DNA of 64,000 bases, from NCBI GenBank assembly GCA_036874045.1, contig CM072339.1:19943501-20007500 (forward strand), given 5' to 3'. A program made the translations under genes and the position numbers. Of this stretch, positions 29,033-41,559 are shown piece by piece. The notes under the pieces were generated by a model, which did not search any database, was not told the DNA's origin, and worked only from the letters and a program-made list of their open reading frames with translations. The stretch is from Cymodocea nodosa. Taxonomy: Eukaryota; Streptophyta; Magnoliopsida; Alismatales; Cymodoceaceae. Each line of letters begins with the position of its first letter. The first letter of the stretch is position 1.

Positions 29033-32000
29033 TTAATTGCCTGGATTCAGATCTCTGTGAAATACGTATCTGAAGGTAGACTTGTATGAAGACCACTCAA
29101 TGAATTTCCTCTGATTTCGTTTGATGCATTGTCGAAGGGCATTCTTTCGGCCTTCTGGTAGGCAATCATGGACCATCTCTAAAATACCAGACAATTCTAG
29201 AGAAGCGTCTTTTGCATATATTTCCAGAATCTTGGGCAGCATAACCCTGGTTTCTCTGTGAATACGGAAGTTGGTTTGGATGAACTCCTCCTTTGCTACT
29301 TGGAGCTGATCAGTCACGTTCTTGGATGTGTAAACTCGAACCTACAAGAAAGCTCATGTGATCAACTACCTGAACCAAGTCAACTGGGAAGTAGATAACC
29401 AAAACGATTTACTTAATCTATGGGAAAAGAAAATTCATACAGAAGGATCAGAGTATGCCCCAAAACAAAGTGCAAAATGGACTAGTGGTTCTGGTCGATC
29501 AAGAGCGTAAACATGCTTGCTGTTCGATGTGCTGAGTCTCCTCCGTGGTGTTAGCAGTGACCGTATTCTCTGGGTAAATTAAGAACAGTCTATCAGATTG
29601 TGTCTGTGGAAATGCAGAGAATCCATCTAGGAAAGATTTGAAAATAAAAGAAATAAGAATGCATCAACTCCTCGAGAAAAAACCGAAACAGAAAATGAGG
29701 CAGCCATCCGTGGATGGATGTTCAGTCCGTCTGTGAGAATGAAGCAGTGGTAAACTGTCTTTATCATTTACCGTAACAAGTTATTTATATATGATCATGT
29801 CTTGATTTAAAGATGCAAAAAAGAACTAAGAAAATTACAAATAAAACCTTCATGAAGAATCCAGTTATAGAGTACCATGTGATGCACCTATATTCACCCA
29901 AATAACCAGCAACGGAGCACACAGATAACTGTAGTTTATACAAGTAAAAAGGGACATCGCAGAATTACCGCTTCAGGACAGGGGGTTCGACATCCTAAAA
30001 TGGAGGACTGTATCTCACGGGCATTGACGTCCACACCTCCCACATTATATGACTTCTGAAGGAAAAGGTTCTCATGTTAGCGTCAGACGTTAATGCTAAA
30101 ACAGTATAGTGCATGGTACTGAGTGTGAAATATAGCCAAGTAATTACCTTCATAATTGAGGGTGTAATACTAATATGATTGCTCTCAAGTCCATAAGCAA
30201 TAAATGCCTGCAAAACCAACTTGATGATTAGCTCAAATGGCTGACATAATGAAATCAAACTAGTAGGCAAAAAATGAACTAGCACTGACATGCATCACCA
30301 AGGCATTATGGATGTTTATCCAAAATGCAAGCTTCTCCTCATGATCCAATTTACTCGGATTAATTGACTTGAGATGTCTTACCAAACTCCTGAAAGATAT
30401 ATCTTTAATAAATAAAAAGGATTACATTTTATTCTAGAAAAATAACACAGAATCTTAACTCAACTTATAACAAAGCAATTCGTTCGTTGTTATTTGTTTG
30501 ACCTCCTTTGTTGATTCAATTGGGTAATCGGCTTATCTACTTACCACATTTGATTTCAGTCTCATCTTTTATTAGAGTGCTAAAAATGACTAAATTACTT
30601 ATTATTTACTTAACCCATACTGTTTGTCCTTGATTGTAAACCAAATCTACCAGTACCAAGCATGAGATCATTCCCCTCAAGGAGCCCTTCGATCACAAGT
30701 CTTCAATGCAAAATGTTGTGTACGAGAGCTTCAAGCAGTAAAGCAATAATAAATAATTGTTATTTTTATAAGAATGGATACCTGTGACCTTCCAAAAGTT
30801 CTGCAGCACATTTAAATCTATCTTTATCGATGCATATTTTGGTTATCTGTACCATCCCATTGCTTGGGTGGTTCTTTTCCTTCTGTGTTTCCAGTTGGGA
30901 GGGACTTGTAGGTTCACAGTAGCAACGTGGGCTCCAAGTATCGGATTTTTCTGGTAGAGAAAACGTGGTTGAAGATGAAAGAGATGAAAATGGAGAAGAT
31001 GAATAGTCCACCCGTGTTGTTCTAACGTTAAGCTTGAAGTAGACAGCTGAAATGCATTTGATAATATCCTCGGAAAGTTTGCAAGGGGTGCAAAATATAC
31101 TGTCTCTAAGAGAAGCACAAAGATGATCAGCAAGAGTACCATGGCAAGATGCAGCTTTGACCAGTGTCTGCGAAAAGTGCAGGACAACATCAATGCTTCC
31201 AGGGAATAGAGAAAAGTGTATCAAGCAAGTCTATGTGCCCATTCATCTAAAACATTTGCAGTGTGCAACAAATCCAAAAACAAAGCCATTATGCAACTTG
31301 TTTAGAATAGTATCTAAATAGCATTTCTCTTCCATTTTGAAATTTTCAGTTACACACCAGAGCTATGGGTCACACCCGAAGATTCATTAAAATTGATTTT
31401 TTTATTTGACGTTTTTGTCTTAAAATTTATAAAAAAATAAAATTTGAAAAAAAGTGTTGGCTATAACCAACAATGTATTAGTTACGACGAACAACCTTTA
31501 AGAAAAGCCATTTTTGACATTGTAAAAAAATTGCTGGAACTATATGCCTTCTGTGTGCACCAGAATAAAGAAAAGTGTACAGCACCACACATGAGAATAT
31601 ATTGTCTGGAATAGATCAATATATAAATGATTGCCAAAACAAAAGGGTATCTTTCGGTATTAGGAGGATCAAGTGTCTTACGTTTTCCGTTATTTCTCTA
31701 GGAGGAAACATGCTTCTTGGAAGAGCCCCATTATTCACAGAACTGCTTCTATACCTGCCTTTACTATAGGCAACTGTTTCATCAGTCTGAAAACCATTAT
31801 CTGAGGATAGCCCTTCAGGCTTTATTGCATTTCCATGAAACTCTTGCAGACAGTGACCGCCTTTCATTGTGACCTCGGCCTGGAAGTTTGTGTTGGAACT
31901 CAAATCTTGTCCTGAGGTAGGAGAATTGACTAGATATTGGGCAAAAGCTGTTTGATATAGTGAGAGAATGTGGCGTTCCATATGTATGATTTCAAGTTCA

Positions 32001-32811
32001 ATAGCTGTAATCTCTTTGATCAGTTCTTCTGCATTCTGCAAACAGTAAATTAAATTCCAAGTCAAAATTCTCTGGAAATGGGAAGGATGTAAAAAAGTGG
32101 TACAGGACATTTTTTCAACTTCTTGCGTTGTACTTCAAAAATCATCCTTGTTTAGATGATAAAAACAGTCAACGTTTTTTCCCATAATGGTCCAGTTACT
32201 AACCAATAATGATACACCAATGGTGACACCAGTTTAAAGGAAAGTCTTACAGAATTCGAGGAATAGGATCGCCGAGCTGTTAAATTTAAAACATCTTCTA
32301 AATAGCCGGACTCGCTGAAACTTGCACAAAGGAAAGTAAATCCCGTTAGGATGATGAATCAACAGAATGCCAATATGGAAACTAAACAGCAGAAGTATCA
32401 AGGTACGCTATGGCAGAACATCCCAAGGAAGATTTATTCCCCAGCTCCAAAAAGAAAGAATGACATAACAAAACGACTAGGATTTTAAGATTTGGTACTG
32501 GTATTGTTGAATCACAAGAGTCGTCTGTTCAAGCTTCATTTCAGTACAAACTTGACAAATGACGAACTTCTTGTTAGTTAGTAAATGGCACTACTAAATT
32601 ACCTAACTGGAAATCTGTTTCTCCTTCTAATCGAAGAACAGAGAGCATGCATAGACAACCCTACATCAGACACCTTCATCTCGATTGAGATTGAAAAAAG
32701 TTACCTCCATCGATTCCTTCCACCAGATGGAGTAGAAGCATGTCTTGTGTGCCTAGAAATCTCGTGCCGATCGCCTAGACTCGGCAATTTACTAGTTTTC
32801 ATGGCCATCAT
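29033..32811 (-). CDS. Leucine-zipper (MIP1-type) and DUF547 domain protein
   Basis: Plant protein combining an N-terminal 'ternary complex factor MIP1' leucine-zipper domain with a C-terminal DUF547 domain; biochemical role unknown. Minus-strand exons: 32811-32705, 32315-32251, 32132-32104 (29-nt micro-exon, tentative), 32035-31682, 31167-30782, 30389-30290, 30207-30148, 30055-29969, 29569-29441, 29341-29033. They join in frame to about 541 residues. Start is MMAMKTSKLPSLGDRHEI. Exon 4 has the zipper helix NAEELIKEITAIELEIIHMERHILSLY. DUF547 shows KLDHEEKLAFWINIHNALVMH, SYNVGGVDVNAREIQSSILGC, YALDRPEPLVHFALCFGAYSDPS, VRVYTSKN, LPKILEIYAKD and a C-terminal KFIEWSSYKSTFRY. The usual length of this family is somewhat longer at the N-terminus. 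Exons 2-3 are the least certain; everything from exon 4 on is well supported. Confidence 0.9.
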
Positions 32812-34400
32812 TTTAAATATTCGGCAAACCTGAGAGAATCACCCATCACAAACTCAAACACAACACAAAATCCAAAGAAGAAGCCAACAGTGGCAGCAGA
32901 AGCTAAACATCTCCAGATCCTTACAAACATTTTACCAAGCACGAGAACCAGAGCGACGAAACGAAAAGTTACTCAAGTGACCCAGAAAAGGAAACGAATG
33001 CAAGGACAAGAGGAGGTGGAAGCCTGACCTGATCGGTCACCTCACGTGAATCCCATCAAGATGCTCCTCATCTTTCAGGCCGGAGGCCACACAACCCCCA
33101 CAAGATTTATCCTATGGCATGAGGAGCTCAGCGAACAAGAGGATAGAAGGTAGTACACTTGGAATAAAGACCAGGGGGTAAGTGAATTATTGGGAAGCGG
33201 GCATCGAACAGAACCGAACACACTTATTCATAAGCCCCCACCCCCACCGAACCCACCACGCATTTCTCTTGATGTTGATAATATTTTTGCCTTGTATTGA
33301 ACAATCAATCAGACTATTTTCTATCGCTCAACCTACCATTTATTTTCTTTAAATTTATCTTAGCTGCAACAGCAGTAGGAAAAGAAATACTGACTGCAAC
33401 AGATGATGAATGAATTTTAATAATGGCTGGCACTCCAAGACAATGAAGCGGGTGTCAGGTATGTATATCTCTTTCCTTGAAGGGTCCTCTGACTGATAGA
33501 AAATGGATAAGAAAATGTGCATAAAAGAAGAGAAAGCTGCATGTCGAGAAACTCTAATCCCTTCCCCACTTTCATGCAGTATTTGTACGACAATGATTAC
33601 GTTTTTACTTAAATTCATATCTAAAATCTCGACTTTCTGAGAAGATGACCAACCAAGAGAGCGAGAGCATTGTATGACTCGAGCGGCATTTGCCAGGAAA
33701 CGAGAAGAAGACAACTACTTGCAAACAACTAGGGCAACCAGATGAGCAGGTCTGCCTACCGTGGATTAGCTAACAACACAATACAAAAGAAAGCGACCCC
33801 TTTTAAGGGCCAGCAAAGGCATGGAAGTCTGACAGCAGAATATCTGGGTAGGAATGAAGTCTACCAGTGAGAGCAACATGAAATTAAATCTCAACACCAG
33901 ATCATCGACTCCCACAAACAAATGCACGACTCCCATCGGAAACCGACTACTAACTTCATTACCCAATATAAATCTAAAGCCATTGTACGAAAATGTCGAT
34001 TTGGGTATACCGGAGAACGAGCTGATATAACAACTGTACAGTGGAAATTGGAATCGATCAAAAAATGCAGGAGCTGGCGTTCTGGCGCTATGTTTGGAGG
34101 GTGGGGAGTGCGGCAATAACTCGGCGAGGTTACCAAGGAGAGCGGAGTCGGAGAGTCAGGCGGTGAGCTGACCGCTCCAGATCGCGGTGTGCGGAGTGTC
34201 GGTGGGGGGGGAAGAAGAAGTACGTTCGTCGCGTACCGAATAAGAGGTGGCGACGACAAAGGAAGAAGCTTCTTCTTGTATTGTACAAGGACGAGTTTTT
34301 CTCTCTCTTGCGTGTGGTCTGGAACGTTGGTGGTCTGGATCGGTGGAATCGGATGGAAGGGTCGTCTTCTACGTATGTGAAATTTGTCAAATACTTTGTT
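32812..34400 (-). promoter_or_regulatory. Probable 5' UTR and promoter of the DUF547 gene
   Basis: Sequence upstream of the DUF547 start codon (on the minus strand) is less AT-rich than its surroundings, mainly at 32840-33250 and 33890-34350. It contains open frames up to 181 codons with low-complexity Pro/Ser/Arg composition and no homology, which I take as non-coding. A far-upstream non-coding first exon is possible. No clear TATA box was identified. Confidence 0.4.
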
Positions 34401-37400
34401 TTGCATCGAAATAAAAAATCTACTTGAAAGAAACATTTTCCGTCACGCTTTAAAAAAATCACAAGACAAGGATAATCGTCACAATTTTTGTAAGAAATTC
34501 TGCATACGAGGAACGTGTAATTGCATTTGTAATTCAAATCGTGACATTGTTTCTTCCCTTATGTATATAATATACTGGAGTATCGAATTCAACAAATTCT
34601 ACTGAGTGTGGAGCAGAGTTTTACCACCGTACAGTCTTCCTCGGGTCACCGGTAGAATGAACTGTTACGCTACTTCTCAATCAGCCTTTAACTCTGTGAT
34701 TGCATTTCTCCAAAATTTCCCTGTACCATACAAAACCTACAAGAAAAGAAAAATATAGATTAAAATTCGGGCAAAGCGACTGCCCATATGTGTATAAATT
34801 AATAAAGAGGATAACAATCACAAACACATGCATTCCATTGGGGATACAATATTGCGGTGCATGACGACAGGAGACGATACGCGGGCAGTTGGGTAAAGTG
34901 GCCCATCCGTTATTTTATGGCAAATTTTTTTACAAATACGGCTCCTTTCAAAAATGACAAAAACTAACAAGATACGCAAGCAACCGGCGGTGCCACATAC
35001 GGCATCCATTATTTATATCCAATTAAAAAGTGGAAAAGGAAATTTCGAATCATGTTTGGTGGCACCGTGGGGTAATTGCGCGACTGGTGAGAATTAATTT
35101 GTAAATTATATACATATATAGGAGGTTATATTGGTTTTTTATTTTTATTTTTTTATGGTAAACTTTAATTTGGGAAATTCACCTTATTCTATTGTGTCGT
35201 TTTCATGCACGTACAAGACCAAATCGGCCTGTCGGTTCTTACGACGAGTAGTAGATCGGCCGATGAGCGGAGATTTGACGTCCCATCTTCCAATATTCTC
35301 CTAATCTTTGTCCAGGGCCCATATTGCACGATGCTTCCATGGTTTACTTCTTGGCGTATTAGTTGACATTGGAGTATCTCAATATTGTTTAGATCAAAGA
35401 TTACTTTTACAAAAGATAATTGAAGTTTTCAATTGGAATAGGTACGTGCTGTTTTGATTTTGGTATGCCTACCACACATTTTATCGTGGTCGTTCATCTT
35501 CGACGGCCCGAGGAAATGATCTTTTATGGCATAGCGATTTCCTACGTACGGCCCTTCAGAAAAGCCTTGTCCAATACGCTAATTAATTAATACTGACCTG
35601 TAATTAATCAATCGGCTTGTGGTCTGACACATGGTTCGCATCGGTCACTAAAACTTAACTCATCGATCTGAAATTCAACGAGTGCGCATGCATTCATAAC
35701 CGTACTGGCCGGGTATTTCTTAACTGGGGAAAACAACTTTTTTTGAGCCGTGAGCCCAAAACCAGTCCAACAAGAGCATATTGGGCTTCACTGGGTTGGA
35801 TTCCTTTTCCCTTCCTTTAATGATCAATATGCGGACCATTTCCAACCCTGCTAATAAAATATATGCCGATGACAACGTGTGTTGTCCAAGGCTCATTTCC
35901 GAGCCTGATCGAATCGGCCGGGAGATTCTGTGGAATTGAAGAAAGCCGACTTTTATCCGATGCGTTCATGCTGTTAAAGAACGTCCTTATTAGAATTTTT
36001 ATTTCTATTTCGTGATAAGTAATTTCTTAAAAGTTAAATTTAATCTAAGATATAAATTTTCATGTATTAAAATTTCTACTTAATTTGAGTCACATTCGGA
36101 TTTGTCATTTTATTTGCAAAAATCAATGACCGAAATTTAAAAAAAAAAAGAAAAACAGAAATTGGTTAAAAATATTTAGATAAAGGATCGACACCTTCGG
36201 ATTGAAATAAAAGCTTTATCATGTATATATATTATATATATATTACGAGATTCCACCATGAATTTCTGGCAAGTCTAACTTTATGGTGTGGTGGGCAGTC
36301 CATGGTTTGTGCCTGCCATTCAATAGACAGGGTGTGGTTAAAAGGAACACGATTCTCCTCCTTAAGTTTTAATAAGTAATGTCGTGCAAACAACGAAACT
36401 GGGAAAGTGGTGGGAAAAAGAGTTTATATTAATGATGTAGAGTAGATAAGCAAGATTCGGAAGAAAGTGTAATGCAACAAAGTAAAAATCAGATACACTT
36501 ATGGATGACCCAAAAAAAAAGGTCAAACTTATGGGCCGTCTAGAACAAAATGGATTATGCATTCGGTTTATATCATCTTGTTGATAATATTTTGTTTTAG
36601 TGGCGTTGAGTTCATGTCCTAAGCCCACACGTACACGAGGATGGGTTGATCTATTAAATCCAGCAGCTCCCACAGAAAATTAATATCTTTCGTGTTTATC
36701 GCACTTGAAGAGGATTCGATTTTGCGGATTAGGACGACCGATTATTTGATTAATTATTGCAATCCTTGAAGTTTTTCAAGAAATAAAGTGTATGAAAAAA
36801 ATCTCAGCATTTAAGATGATGATATATATTCAAGGAATCAGATCCAAGAATAGGATTTGTATGATTGATGTGAACTAGAAAAGGATAACAAATGGAGATC
36901 GGTCATTTCCAGTTCCTCAAGACGATGATAAGGATCGATCTTTCTCAACAATATATGATTGACGATTAAGAAGCCTCCAAGATGATTTTTCTCTATCATG
37001 GAGGAGGAGTCGAGGAGTACTGAACGATCTGTGCAGGTTATCAACCGATGACCTAATGCATTTAAGTAAGGTTTTTATATTTTTTCGACAATTTTTTTTT
37101 TTTAAAAAAAAAAATTTGCTGTACGTAGCAGCAATGCATGCAGACGGTAAATGGAAAATGCGATACGATCCAAACAATAAATAACAATTAGGAAGCATAG
37201 ATGTAAATGTTTCCATCGAAGGAAATTCGAATATAAATCAAAAATCAATTGGGAGTGGAGGATTGGCAGTGTGCGATCATCACTGAAGATTATTCCTTGT
37301 TGTTCCCCCATCGGCAAGGTAACCCTTTTGGACGTTGTCTTTGGTGATTTCTTCAAGCTGCCATGCATGTTTATGCTGTCCACCTTATGATTTAGGCCCG

Positions 37401-38690
37401 GTCGACTGATTTTGAAATACCTAGAAATTCAATGATGTGGCGCACGAGTAAATACTAAAATGTTCTGGTATCATGATGGTAATTTCAAGGACATGGCAGG
37501 CATTAAAATATTGAGTTTTTTCAAAAGTATAATCCAACAAATGAGAAAAAATTGCAATTTTTCTTGAAAAGGATGTATTCTTTTTGAAGTGTACAATAAT
37601 TACTTCTTTGCCAACACTGTTGAGTACATGTTTTATAATTTAAGCCACTAGATTATGTTACATGTAATCATCTCTCATTATATCCCTCTATAAATTAAAG
37701 CATCCATTGCAGAAGAGAAATGACAATAAGAATTAACAAGTAATTTTAATTTTCATAACTCTCTATATTGATATTGATTCCGACGATATCTCCTAATAAA
37801 AAGCAAACAGTATTACAATTGGAGAAGGATACATATTTCATACATTAACTAATTAAAATGTATATATATATATATGATACCAACATCTTTTATGACAATT
37901 AACTAATGGATGCAAAATCCAATAAATTACTATAAGAAAGATGCTAGAAATTCAAATGACACGACATCTACATAGAAACAAATCTCAAAAGTTTAAAAAT
38001 AAATGAATGTCTGATGACACATGTTGAATAGGTTTTTGATCATGGTTTATTTTAATCTTTGGGCGAAATATGGAATGAAGTAGCATTGTTGTGAAATCTG
38101 CCACGTGCTTTGATAAGAAATTAAGATAATGTTGATTTGCCATGCCTTGAAATTCAATTGATACGATGACTGTCGTTTCGAAAATTAGAAATAAAAACCT
38201 GTGTAGAGAATTTCTTGAAAGTTTCATCAGTGCATTCAATTACTTCTTTAAAAATTCAATTTTTCTTTATCATGACAAGGTCTCTCTTAGATGAAAGAAA
38301 TCTCTCCTTAGTAAAGAAACACAGTGCATAAAGGAGGTACGTATTGGATGAAGGAAGATGTGAACTACTAGCTAGCACAAATTGATTGTCTTTCTGATTT
38401 ACTTCATCAAGCACGATCTTTTCATTTATTCTTTATTTTATTTATTAATTGTTACGATTTTTTGTGTGTTTTTCGATCCTTGAAAAACACATTCTATTAT
38501 TCATTTACTCGGCTTTTTGGTTAAATAAAACTAGTATTTGTCATTTTACCATGATAATTTTTATGTTTACTAAGATTTAAACTTAATGTAAACAAATAAT
38601 CCAATATGTAGGTATCTATAATGATAATTTTAATTTTAATTTTCTGTATCCATCTTGGTTATTAAAACTAGTATTTCTTGGAGTAAGGGA
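34401..38690. other. AT-rich intergenic region, no gene seen
   Basis: About 4.3 kb of spacer. It has poly-A/T tracts (37090-37115), short TA repeats (36223-36245, 37860-37876) and open frames up to 103 codons with no recognised motifs. One frame, 37383-37220 on the minus strand, starts MDSINMHGSLKKSPKT and has unremarkable codons. I could not match it to anything and do not call it a gene. Confidence 0.5.
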
Positions 38691-39723
38691 ACATCAAGGA
38701 TGGCAGCCTGGACCGGCGCACGTGGCTTTCATATATAATTTGGGGGATACTTTCCCCGCCACCTACACTAGAGACACCCATGCATCAGAATTCCAATGTT
38801 AGCTACCCCAACTTTGGATACTTTGGAACCACACTTCTCCACTTTGGAAAACTATCTTTGATCTTTATCTTTCTTTTGGGACAGCAGGTGGATCTCCACT
38901 TCTACTCTCAAGTATCAGTTCCCTGATGTTTATTCCCTTTGTGGTCCAAAAATTTCAATTGCCTCTGTTGTTTTAACCAGCAGAGACATGGATGATTTCC
39001 TTCTTTCGTTGTTTTCTACAATTCTTTTCCCCGTCCCTGATGTTGTCTCTTGGAGTCTCACCTTGAACGACCGCTATACTATCAAATCTTGTTACTCCGT
39101 TTTGGTTGATGACGGTAGGATTAGATTTCCTTTTTATAAGAGTATTTGTAAATCTCTAGCTACCCCCAAAGTCAAGGTCTTTGCCAGGCTCCTTATACAA
39201 GATAATATTCACTCTAAGGTAAATCTTCTCAAGAAAGGCCGGAAAGGTGACCCGATATGTTCCTTATGCAGTTTCAGCCTGGAATCTATCAAGTACCTTT
39301 TCGTGAACTGTTATCTTATCTTCAGCTTTTGGAATTTTTTTCTAAAAGATTGTAGGTTGCCATTTGACGATGATTTTATGGATAAAATCTTTTCTCTTCA
39401 CCCTTTCCTTAACTTCAGTCTTTCTTGGCATGTTCGACACTCCTTTATTTTGGTTTTTTTGTGGACTATTCAGAAGTTGAGGAACAATATTATTTTTAAA
39501 AATATTATTTCAAATATCACTTCCATATTCACCTCTATTTTTCATACCGCTATCTTTAGAATAGAACATTCACCTTTGAGAAGACGTTGAAGTTGCCAAA
39601 GAAGTCTCCCTTGTTTGAGACCGAAATGTTGTTACCTTAGCTCCTAATGTTGAAGCTCTACATTTTATGGCAGATATTGTGGATAGAGCGAGAAGTAATT
39701 TTGCCTTGGATTTTATGTTGTGA
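38690..39723 (+). mobile_element. LINE (non-LTR) retrotransposon, 5' part of the interrupted copy
   Basis: C-terminal part of a LINE ORF2. Starting about 38820, SPLWKTIFDLYLSFG and, after a frameshift, WDSRWISTSTLKYQFPDVYSLC are the post-RT region. The open frame 38988-39590 holds the zinc-binding reverse-transcriptase domain (zf-RVT): WSLTLNDRYTIKSCY, PKVKVFARLLIQDNIHSK, the CSLCSFSLESIKYLFVNC motif and FWNFFL. RNase H-like sequence (APNVEALHFMADI, then ALDFML) runs to 39720, where it stops abruptly at a copia LTR. The 5' end of the LINE is truncated and its start (38690) is approximate. Confidence 0.8.
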
Positions 39724-39887
39724 TATTGGGCCAGCTCGTTATTGTGTCTTCTTTTATTATTATCTCTTGAATAAGATCATGTATGACCATGATGTCTTAG
39801 TGGAGGTTGTAAAAGACCTCTGTTGTATTCAAACCTTGATGACTTTTCGGTATTAATCTAGAAACTTGAAAATTAGGTTATTTTACA
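39724..39887 (+). repeat. Copia 5' LTR (splitting the LINE)
   Basis: Begins TATTGGGCCAGCTCG and matches 43460-43647. Shared blocks include CTTCTTTTATTATTATCT, GACCATGATGTCTTAGT, GTATTCAAACCTTGATG, TATTAATCTAGAAAC and GATTAGGTTATTTT. It is somewhat shorter than the 3' copy. No convincing primer-binding site follows, because different sequence (inverted gypsy material) begins within about 50 bases. Confidence 0.75.
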
Positions 39888-39935
39888 CGATGCCTTTTTT
39901 CTTACGTGTCACGAGTTCTCATCCTTCTCCATCAT

Positions 39936-41396
39936 CTATATAGTTATGTATAGCTTTTTCATTTGAGATTGCATCATCTCAACAATTAATTTCCCTGCCT
40001 CTAACCTCGTGACAGTTTGGGTGGGCTCTTTAACTTGTGAAATTCGATCGATAGAAGTATTGACCTCATCTTCAATTTTTAATGAAGGGAGAGTTTGATT
40101 ATTGGAGGCAACATGCTCTTCCTCTATCTCTGCAGGTACCCATGGCAACAATTGCATTATCTGAATAATAAGGTCTTCCATGGCCTTGCTTCCAAGCAGT
40201 GTAGTATTCACCATATTAGCCTTTGGCTCGCTCGTTGGTTGATGTGGTTGAGGTGGGTGAACCTTGGTGGGGGCATTCAACTCTATTTCACCTTTTTCTA
40301 CCATATTCTGTATTATGCCCTTAAAAACCCAACAATCCTCAATCTTATGCCCCAACATGCGATGATACAAGCAATAAGTAGGATTGTTTACTAAATGAAC
40401 CTCTTTTGGTTTTTTTGGCTCTAGCAATGTTACAGTACCGACCTCCAAAGCTCTTTCAAACAACTTTTTAACTTTCTCTTTCTTGAACGAATAAGGCTTA
40501 TTCCTCCTCTCTTCTAATGATGGGCAAGGTTTAAAGGGCTCGCCCTTCTTTACTTTCTCAGCTTTAAATTAGGTGGAAGTTGTATTGGCTTGCCTTTTAA
40601 TAGAGGTTGTATTAACCTCCTTTTCTGACCTAATTATTTGTTGCGATCGCGTAGATGTGTTACACCATCGAAGTATATAATCTTTGCAAGATTCACCAAC
40701 TTTTTGTTTTAACATTGATAGTTCAGCCAACAAGATCTTTTTATGAGTAGAAAAGAACCGTTGAATGAATAATCGTTGCATGGTATCCCAGTTTGGCACA
40801 GATCCTAGCTTCAAAGTCCCATACCATTCAAAGGCAGGGCCACTCAAAGATGAGATATATAGTCTCAACATATAAGACTCATTATTTGCTAAATCTCCAC
40901 ATTGAGATACGAAATGTGCCAAATGTTCCCTAGGTGAGCCAACCCCGTTATACTTTGCGAACTTTGGCTGCACATATCCAAGAGGCAATCTTACCTCCAA
41001 ATGTTGCATTGGGTATGGAACCATGTAAGGGTTCAACAAATCCAAAGGTCTTTCATCAACACCGTCCATAGTCGAGAGCTTGGCCATAATAGCTTGGTCG
41101 ACTAGATCCCTTTGTCCAGTTATAGTCTTCCTGCATTCCCTTTGGAGTTGATGGATCAACTTGGTGAGTTGTAGAATCGTGCTTTGCATTTCCTCCATTC
41201 TTTGCTACATTTCACTGCCTTCGGATTGACCTGTCATGTAGATAGTGCCAATTGGAGGGGGCTTAGACTCAAATATTCCTGACACATGTTGAGGGGGCTC
41301 GCCATGAGGAGTATTACTTGTGTCTGGCTGTCTCAACTTTTCTTCAATCTTCCTCCTTTGTCGTGTATTGGCTCCAGATTGGAAAAGCATGTTCAA
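39936..41396 (-). mobile_element. Ty3/gypsy gag remnant in inverse orientation
   Basis: Minus strand. From 41396: a proline-rich lead (PPIGTIYMTGQ), a coiled-coil-like helix, then from about 41050 the retrotransposon gag core (VQPKFAKYNGVGSPREHLAHFV, LFIQRFF.., LKQKVGESCKDYILRW). After stops, it ends with the gypsy-type YCLYHRMLGHKIEDCWVFKGII zinc-knuckle-like region at about 40400-40310. Interrupted by stops at 41204 and 40566. No protease, reverse transcriptase or integrase follows, so it is a 5' fragment of an element. Confidence 0.75.
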
Positions 41397-41559
41397 AAGT
41401 TCCCCTTGATTATTAGGGAGTCCCCGTGGATTGCCCTTATATTTGACATAGGGGTTAGGGTTGTTTTCTTCTTGAATAACATAACAGGTATTAACTTTAG
41501 GTGTTTGGCTTATCCATTGCCTTATTCTTGGTGCCGATCGTAGAGGTATGAAGTGACTT

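Noticed and set aside
33766..34537. Minus-strand open frames of up to 181 codons upstream of the DUF547 gene
   Set aside because: Low-complexity Pro/Ser/Arg content, no domain, and a position that fits 5' UTR/promoter of the DUF547 gene.
37102..37383. Minus-strand 93-codon frame starting MDSINMHGSLKK
   Set aside because: No recognised motif, and the second half is hydrophobic translation of AT-rich spacer.
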